Assembly (NCBI GenBank): GCA_963691655.1
Contig: OY829326.1
Location: 56,971,776-57,035,775 of the forward strand
Direction: 5' to 3'
Length of the DNA: 64,000 nucleotides
Source: Toxonevra muliebris
Taxonomy: Eukaryota > Arthropoda > Insecta > Diptera > Pallopteridae
A model generated the notes under the pieces. The model was not told the origin of the DNA, made no database searches, and worked only from the letters and a program-made list of their open reading frames with translations. Positions within the stretch are counted from its first letter, which is position 1. Each line of letters starts with the position of its first letter. Shown one piece after another: positions 57,133 through 64,000 of this stretch. Both the position numbers and the translations under genes were made by a program.

Positions 57133-57791
57133 CAGCGGTTCTCAACAATTTTCGTCCTACGTCCCCCTTTTCGAATTAGTGCCAAGTCCGCGCCTCCCCT
57201 ATTTTGATTTTCACATAACATTTTTTTGTGCTGGTTTGCTATTTACAAATTTAATCATACCCGCCTGGGAAAATATATAGTTGTTGACTAGTTTGGAGGA
57301 GACTGTGGTTAGTTTGTGTTAAGGATAAACTGAAATAATAAACTTATCTAGTAGTTGAATAGTTTCTCGTGAAGAAAACTAGGATGGTGAAGTTTTAGTG
57401 AGGTTTTAGTTGGGATGTCGCTGGCAAAACCTGACCAACTAATTAATAAATCGAATCAATGATGCTTCTTCTGAAGTGATTCTTAATGTCAAAGTTTGTG
57501 TAAAAGGCTGTCAAGAAACCCACCAAAAGACAGTAGGAAAAGAAGGAGACAAGAATGACGGTGAGTTAGAATAAAACCCAGTTAAATTCAGAAATCTAAA
57601 CTGTGAAATTAAAAAGTGCATATTTTAACATATACATATTATAAAAGAGAAATTATTTTATTAAATACTAATTAATGATTACAATACATTACAAAGTATG
57701 CAAATATTTGTTTATTGAAATGTCTCCGCGCATCCCTTCAAATCTGTCTACACCCCCTAGGGGGGTACGCCCCACCACTTGAGAACCACTG
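57133..57791. mobile_element. hAT MITE, 659 bp, perfect 8-bp target duplication
   Basis: The ends are CAGCGGTTCTCAA and TTGAGAACCACTG, the common hAT terminal form. CTCTAAAG flanks it at 57125-57132 and 57792-57799. The subterminal regions have C-rich words (CCTACGTCCCCC near the left, CACCCCCTAGGGGGGTACGC near the right). No coding sequence. Confidence 0.9.
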
Positions 57792-57831
57792 CTCTAAAGG
57801 TTGCAGCGCCATCAACTTCAAAAGAAACACT

Positions 57832-58040
57832 ATGAATTACAATTCCTTGTAATGGAAGTATATTTTTTCATCAATTCTATCCCTGGTAATTGATCCTGCT
57901 AATTAAGATTTCAATTTCTCAATAATGGAAATGGAAAAATGTTCAATTCCATTACTGGATTTTAATTGAAAATTTAAAATATGCAATTCCTCAAAGTGAA
58001 GAATTTCTCTTCCATTGTGTAATTAATTCCCTTTTGATTT
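57832..58040. repeat. Fragment related to the foldback element at 8750-9621
   Basis: ATTACAATTCCTTGTAATGG, TTCAATTCCATTAC and AATTCCTCAAAG-type words repeat the arm sequence of the foldback element. Only one arm-like piece is present and no ends were found. Confidence 0.55.
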
Positions 58041-58149
58041 GAAACGTTCGATTTCCGTGGCTTAATTTTTTCTAAGTAGACCTTGAATTTAATAACTGAA
58101 AATATTATGCTTCACTTTTTTGAAGTGCTTAGTTTATTAGTTAAAAATT

Positions 58150-58960
58150 AAAAGCGAACTAGATGTGCTAGAATTCATTGTGCGATCTTTTCAAGACCAC
58201 TCTCAGTTGACTTGCAAAAAAATCGCGCGTAAACTTAAAGTTGACCTGGGAACTGTTTCAAGAGTGATAAAAAGATGCAAACAGGATTTATGCGTTATTC
58301 AGAATTCGGGACCTGAAAGAAAGAAGGGGTTCTGCATCCCGGAAAAAGCAAGCAAAGTCATCACAATGTTGACGAAGAAATCTAACGTAACAGGTAGAAA
58401 AGTGACTCGAAAACTAAATTGTTATGAGTCGTTTGTATGTCGGGTAAAAAAAGAAGCTCGCCTGAAGACTTTTAAAGTAGAAGTCCCCGACAGGAATGCT
58501 GTGAAGTAGAACGAGCTAAACAACGTGCCAAAAAACTAAAACGTGACTTTTTTGAAAAATACAATTGCTGTCTAATGGACGACAAAAGAAACAAATGTTT
58601 TGGTTGACTTTTCACAACTTCCTGGCCAAGAATTTTTTGAAGTTGATTCGCGAGATAATGTGGATGAAAAATTTCGGATCAAAACACAGTCGAAGTTTCT
58701 TCGTTAATTTCTTATTTGGCAAGCTATCTGTGGCTGCGTGACCACGGGTATGATTAAATCAGACATTTATATTAAAGAATGCTTAAACAAGAGATTATTG
58801 CCATTCTTAAAACAGCATTAGAGGTCTTTGAGTGCTACACAAACCACAATATTCATATAGTGACACTAGAGGTGAAACCACCAAACTGCCCAGAACTCAG
58901 GCCGATCTTAGGAGAAGATAGTCATTAGCGGCTCAGAAAGTCTCTGAAACTACTATAAAA
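58150..58960 (+). pseudogene. Tc1/mariner-like (IS630-type) transposase relic
   Basis: An open frame at 58165-58509 holds the N-terminal helix-turn-helix region (FQDHSQLTCKKIARKLKVDL, GTVSRVIKRC) and SFVCRVKKEARLKTFKVEVP. Past a stop and frameshifts follow CCLMDDK (first catalytic Asp region), VDFSQLPGQEFFEVDSRDNV and LIWQAICGCVTTG. Next come SDIYIKECLNKRLLPFLKQH and, near 58875, KPPNCPELRPI at the catalytic Glu site. It belongs to the same family as the TIR-bounded element at 34435-35358 (which shares SFVCKVKREADFKSYKI and NPPDCPKQRP) but is the fuller copy. No TIRs found. Confidence 0.75.
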
Positions 58961-59029
58961 CGTTAATAGAAGGGATGCCTGAAAAATTAAAAATTAAAAG
59001 TAGGTACAAAATTTGTAATGCACTCAAAT

Positions 59030-60075
59030 CTACTAATTGGGACTCTCTGTAATTGGGACACCTCATAATCGAACCGCACTATTATTTTTTTTTTTTTTTT
59101 TGGATTTAGAAGAAATTTCCCTTGCTTTTTGGGCCACCTTTAAAATCTAGACATGGACTGCGCTTTTGACAATATTTTAAGTGCAACAGAACCTGATCAA
59201 TCGGACCGAAATATTTTTTTTATTGAAAAAAAAATAAAATTGAAGTGATTAATGCCGCCGAGGAAAGGCAGAGAAAAATGTGTAATAGAAAATTGGCGGA
59301 AATCTTTAAAACAAGCAAAAGTCAAGTTCACAGAATTTTGTCAACAAATAAAAAAATTAAAAATTCGGCAACGTATAAAATCGTGTGCATAATTTAATTG
59401 ACTGGCTTGTAGTTATCAACAACTGGGACGATATTACAACATAAAGCAAAAATTACACTGTACAACAAAATGAAACTTTAAAATAGTATCTGAGATTTGG
59501 TCCAATTTTTCCGCAGTATTGTATGATCACGAATCTTTAAAAATCATCCAAATCTCTTAAAATTGTATGGAAAATTTTCGTTCATGAACCCTAACAAATT
59601 TAAAAAAACGATGATTTTCGAATATACACGAAACCTGACCTGACCCGAAAAAAAAAACTTGTAGATTCGTGACCAGCGGCCAAAAATACTCTAGACAAAC
59701 CGGGCCAGAACTCAGATACTATTTTGTGGTTATACAGTGTTATTGCTGAAGTATATATTTCCAATTTTGTGGTCTCAAACGGGTTTCCTAGAAGCATTTA
59801 AAATCAGGCATAACATCTCAAAATTTCGGAATTTTCGAAACCCTGAAGATATTATCTGATTTAAAACCTGTTTTCCTCTTTTCTTAGTTCAGATAAATAA
59901 AAACTTTTCTGCGCTGTATAAGTGCCTACATAGTAAAAAATGATTCATGTGCTTACATACATATCACATCTTCCATCTTTTCATTAAGAACTTAAACCTT
60001 TAAAATCGGGCGACCTCGTAATCGGACCGTTTTTTCTTAATCGTGAGGGGTGTCCCAATTAGTATGTTCGGCTGT
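59030..60075 (+). mobile_element. pogo/Tigger-like element relic
   Basis: The left part has TACTAATTGGGAC and TAATTGGGACACCTCATAAT (about 59030-59070). The right end in reverse complement reads TACTAATTGGGACACCCCTC (ending about 60064), so the termini are related inverted repeats. At about 59215-59390 broken plus-strand frames give KLAEIFKTSKSQVHRILSTN, which matches a psq/CENP-B-type helix-turn-helix of pogo-like transposases. The rest of the transposase is missing. Exact ends and TSD could not be fixed. Confidence 0.55.
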
Positions 60076-60080
60076 ATTAA

Positions 60081-61004
60081 CCCATTAACGCCGAGGTGAT
60101 CAGAATTTTTACTAACTTTTCAACGTGTTTATTTATTATGTTATCGGACCAAAAATAATTCAATACCTCTATTCCTACGCGAAATTTGATGCTCTTTCAG
60201 AATCTGTACAATTTTTTTCTCTTAACCTATAGACTGGAGACGCGTTGGCTCAGTTGTCAAGGCGTCGGACTGCTAACCGAAAGGTTCATATTTCGAATCC
60301 CTTCTCTGACGATTTTTCGAGCAGGCACCTCTGTTTACAAACAATGTGCCTTCTTCAACGCGTGCTCGGCGTGGCTAGAGATGCGATGCACTTCGTGACC
60401 GCACGTTGATCGCCACGGCTTCGAATAAGGACAGGTGTGAATCTGACCAATTCACCCTGAATCCACCCCGGTCAAGAAATACATCGCAGCCCATAGCTCT
60501 TGGAAGTAGACTGTGATGTACGGCTATAGATCTCTCGAGATCTGAACGCTACACATTTATTTTGTTTGAGAGTGTTCTAATTTTAAGACATTTTTGTTCT
60601 TATAAATTTTTTTCTAAAGTTTATAGTTTTTAAGAAAACGATAGATTAAGATTTTTACAAAATATTTTCATTCTCGCAGCCATTTTGAAAAAACGCGCCG
60701 ATGAAATTTTCTGAAAAAAAATCCTCTTAATGTTCGTGTGCCATGATCACCTCTGATCATAGTAAAAAGTGATACCTTTGCGGTATCATTGTGAAAAAAA
60801 AAATGCGAAAAAAATTGTTTTCGAAAATTTTCATGTTTTTCACGTTTCAATCGGTGTCTAATCGAAATTTTGAGGTCAGATTCTGAAAGAGCATCAAAGA
60901 GCGCGTAGGAATAGAGGTATTGCATTATTTTTTTAGTCCGATAACATAATAAATAAACACGTTGAAAAGTTAGTAAAAATTCTGATCACCTCGGCGTTAA
61001 TGGG
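60081..61004. mobile_element. TTAA-flanked long-inverted-repeat MITE carrying a SINE
   Basis: The left arm (60081-60206) and right arm (60878-61004) are near-perfect inverted copies of about 126 bp, beginning CCCATTAACGCCGAGGTGAT and including AACTTTTCAACGTGTTTATT and TGATGCTCTTTCAGAATCTG. TTAA lies at both sides (60077-60080, 61005-61008). TTAA duplication and CCC-starting ends fit the piggyBac superfamily. Between the arms is non-coding sequence and a tRNA-like SINE. Confidence 0.88.
60233..60560 (+). mobile_element. tRNA-Ser-like SINE inside the TTAA element
   Basis: The head has A box TGGCTCAGTTG (60246-60256), an anticodon-arm-like TCGGACTGCTAACCGA (loop with GCT, the serine anticodon) and a B-box-like TTTCGAATCCC (60290-60300). 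The body is unlike the other SINEs in the window (GACCGCACGTTGATCGCC, CACCCTGAATCCACCCC, GACTGTGATGTACGGC). The mature tRNA fold is not preserved, and the 3' end and TSD could not be fixed. Confidence 0.6.
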
Positions 61005-61008
61005 TTAA

Positions 61009-63774
61009 TAAATGAATTTGAATAAAACACCATAAGTGAAATCCAAGTTATATAAAAATCGAACCACTATATTACAAAATATTTCGAATTTACTAACCGG
61101 CAATTTTTTTGACGTAGGTACAATACAAAAATTAATACTACTATTATTCAGCTACAAAAATACAACTCTGCGCTCTCTTACAAAAGTCTACATACCTGCA
61201 TTCCCAGTAAAATAATCTAGTGCTAAATTGTACTATTTTACTATTGTGGATGTGGATATTGGCAGATAAGAAGAGGAAGAGTGACTGTAGAAAAGTATAC
61301 AGAGAATAAAAAATGTTAGAGAGTGCTTTGTTTGTATCATAAAAAAGAAAAAAAGCATTTCAACGATTTTAAAGATGTACAAGAGATGTGTAAAAGAAGC
61401 TCTTCTGATCCTGATGCGTATTTCTCAGCCACTGGATTGTAATGATACACACGCATAAATACATATACATATATAAATAAAGAAAAATGTAAATATTGAC
61501 AAAAATTTATTAAAGCTATAAAAATATATATGTATAAAGCAAATAGAGGCATAAATGCACCTGGCAAATACATAAAAAAAAAGTTTTAAGTGCTGTCATT
61601 GTAGAATATTGTTAGAGGCAAATAAGTACATAGAAATACTAAATAGCAAAATTTTTAAAATTTAAAACTTGAAACGAAAAGATTTTTTTAGGAAAAACGA
61701 TTTTGTTATTTTTCTACTAAAGTACAGTAAAGTACAAGAACATGAAATTATTTTCTCTATTTTACTTTGGGGTCCCAGGTAGATAACGCTGTTAGCTAAG
61801 ATTAGAAACGACTAATTGTGGATTTATTAAGCCTATGCGGGGTCCGTATTCAATGCAGATTGCCTAGATTAATTTTCGCGCTTGTACTCGTAATGCTGTA
61901 CACCAGTGCTCGCTACGTCATAGCACGCAGGCGAACGAGTATTTGAGATTTCAAATGTACTCATCTCAAGCATTCTAGACGACCAACTACCTAATGATGA
62001 CTTCGTTGAATAATCTATACAGGTGAGTACTTAACAATTTACAAATTGATTTTCTTAACTTCATTAAATAAAGCAATATTTCAGAATATTTCGGAAAAAT
62101 TCTCATTCAGTTTTTTTGTATTTATTGCATACAGTTCCAACAATTTCATTTCGTTTGTTTTCTCACATTTAACCTAACAAAAATGTTCTTTTTCTTCTCT
62201 TACAAGCTCTAACTGCAACCTCAACTCAACTAACCTTTCACCAAATTTGACACACCCAGCAGGTGCAGCATTTAACACACACAATCATACATTCTATATG
62301 CATAGGGAAAGCACAGCCATGCAGCGTGAAGGAGAAATGAAAACATACAGAAACAGATACAGAATGACAATACTCGTTAAACTTTGGACGACATACCGTT
62401 TAGGCCAATTCATACAGACACACACACACAAACATATACTTAAAACACAAGCTTAACTAAAAGAAGAAGAGTGAGCAAAACACAAAGATACCATTCACGA
62501 AGCTCATGAAGCTAAAGCAATCAAGCAACGACATCAGCAACAGCCAACATACAGATCCTGATATTTCTCTAGCCAACGGCTGTGAAACTTTTTCACTGAC
62601 ATTAATGCTGCTGACGTTAACGCTAACCTGTGTGGGTTAGCTGACCTTAGACATCGTATATGTGTGTTGGTTTATGTTTGCATACAATCAATTACAAATG
62701 CTTTTGTAAGGAAAGAGGAATGAGTATGCAGTGTTGAAGAGGGCGTTAAAGTGTTCACATCTCGTTTTTAATATTCCACACACGCTTCTACTTCAATTCA
62801 ATGCTGTTGCTGTGCTGCAGCTCTTTCCTTTCGTTGATTGCTATGTACGTTGCGGGTCATTGTGGGTTAATTTCATAAGGTACCACAAGTTGAACTGTTC
62901 ACATACACACACACATACACACACAAGTGAAACGAGTTGTCAGGCATTTAATGAGCGCTCACACAAAGAGGGCAGAAAGTGCAAAAAGCAGTAGGAAGCT
63001 GCTGCACATTGATGGCAGCGTACAAATAAACATTACACAGTCAAAGAAATTAATTGAAAAAAAGTTAAAAAAAAAAACTGAAAAAACTTTTGGCGCATAT
63101 GAAACACTTTGAAAAATTATCGTAGTTGAAATTAAGTGGGTATATAAAAATAAAATGTTGTATGCATCTGACATGAAGTGCAAGTCAAAGGTCAAGTTCA
63201 AAAAGGTGTTTGACTTGATAGGGTGATTTATTTATTTAAAAGGGAAAATTCAAAATTATTTCATGTGCGAAATTTTTTACAAGTACTAAATGAAAACCAA
63301 AGAAAGGCACAAGTTCAAGCATACAATGACAAAGCATGAATAAAGCAGTTTAAATAAATGAAAAAAAAAAAAACAACACAAAATTGTATGTTCAATGTCA
63401 CTGAAATGCCAAAATGTGGAACTAATGGCAACTTAAAGTAAAAAGGTGAGAAAAGTTCAGCGACATTTCGAAAAATTTGCCATCTGCAAACGCTTAAGGC
63501 TATATAAATGAAGAAGGGGAGAATTTTAGCTCTGTCATTATACGTTTTCCTTTTCAAAACTTTTTGAATTAAACATAAAGTTAGTTAGTATGAGAATGTG
63601 ATAGATTGGCGGATTGAGGATGTGTAAAATTGCTTTGTAATGAGAAGCTTCTGTAAGTGTTTTCAGGGAGAGTTTGCCAAAGAAGTAAACTCTACTAAAC
63701 TTTTTTTGAGAAATAAATTTCTAGAAGATATTAAGAGGCAAACTTATGTCTTGTAAAGTGAGGCGCAATTCCTT
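61009..63774. other. AT-rich DNA with a candidate splice donor and a CA microsatellite
   Basis: No supported gene. A consensus donor CAG|GTGAGT lies at 62022/62023, after a GC-richer stretch (61840-61990), and could mark a non-coding exon. An (AC)n tract with two interruptions is at 62901-62925. The rest lacks features. Confidence 0.4.
62901..62925 (+). repeat. (AC)n microsatellite
   Basis: An ACACAC tract with two ACAT interruptions. Confidence 0.85.
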
Positions 63775-63821
63775 AAGGTAATTCCAGAAAGCTTTTAGTG
63801 TAATCTTGCTGGAATTACCTT
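63775..63821. repeat. 13-bp perfect hairpin stem, 21-nt loop
   Basis: AAGGTAATTCCAG at 63775-63787 pairs perfectly with CTGGAATTACCTT at 63809-63821. The GGAATT words resemble those in the foldback element at 8750-9621, so it could be a small remnant of that family, but no element ends are present. Confidence 0.7.
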
Positions 63822-64000
63822 CTTTAGAAAAATAATTCGGAGAGCTTTGGAGAAATCTAGGAGTAAAATATTTCAAGATTATGGAATTCCTCGAATTTAT
63901 GTGAATATTTAAAAATTAAGGTTTGATTTTCTTTTAAACTTTAATATTAATGAAAATTGTGTAAGAATTTGTCTATAGCTCATGAACTATTAACATTAGG

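Noticed and set aside
56825..57148. 107-residue minus-strand frame
   Set aside because: No recognised domain, and it overlaps the end of a MITE.
60240..60310. Functional tRNA-Ser(GCT) gene
   Set aside because: The anticodon-arm-like segment is present, but acceptor and T arms do not pair properly and a SINE-like body follows.
1..64000. CRISPR array, prokaryotic operon or defence island
   Set aside because: No regular repeat-spacer structure was seen, the two supported genes are fly-type, and introns and SINEs show a eukaryotic genome.

Overview
The window looks like nuclear DNA from a brachyceran (schizophoran) fly. Supporting signs are a crimpy/CRIM1-like last exon, a three-exon DUF1091 gene with 65-66 bp introns, very AT-rich non-coding DNA, and a dense mix of mariner, hAT, TTAA-type and LINE remnants plus tRNA-derived SINEs. 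A tephritid fruit fly would fit, but the sequence alone does not settle the genus. There are no CRISPR arrays, operons or rRNA genes, and no intact tRNA gene was recognised.

Two host protein-coding genes are well supported. At 2213-3540 (+) lies the terminal exon of a type I membrane protein with von Willebrand C-type cysteine-rich domains, an acidic/Ser-Thr stalk, one membrane span and a short cytoplasmic tail. It best fits Crimpy, the fly CRIM1 homologue, and its upstream exons lie outside the window. At 13812-14560 (-) a complete 205-residue secreted DUF1091 protein can be assembled from three exons. A third, weaker candidate is a seven-cysteine exon at 41104-41238 (-). Two isolated strong splice donors (after 50662 and after 62022) may mark further exons.

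Most of the remainder is intron or intergenic DNA filled with mobile elements, many of which can be bounded by their target-site duplications (TSDs). 1-1.5 kb: RTE-type LINE and mariner relics. 8-13 kb: a foldback hAT-like element, a TTA-flanked element and a 1.7-kb TTAA-flanked element. 15-18 kb: two SINEs with 14-bp TSDs inside degenerate repeats. 21.3-24.6 kb: a mariner interrupted by a hAT-like element and by a LINE. 25.7-32.3 kb: LINE RNase H debris, two fused mariners split by a LINE, and another reverse-transcriptase tail. 34.4-38 kb: a Tc1/mariner-like deletion derivative, a SINE with two tRNA-like heads and a LINE RNase H relic. 41.7-54.9 kb: two copies of one hAT-like family (one inside an RTE relic), a repeat array with both orientations and a degenerate minisatellite. 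57-61 kb: a hAT MITE, a Tc1-like transposase relic, a pogo/Tigger-like relic and a TTAA-flanked long-inverted-repeat element carrying a SINE.

I see no new defence or metabolic system. The points most worth following are the nested insertions, the two-headed SINE, the TTAA MITE containing a SINE, the fused mariner and the cysteine-rich candidate exon. All coordinates and alignments were read by eye. Edges of degraded relics are approximate, while TSD-bounded elements should be good to within a few bases.
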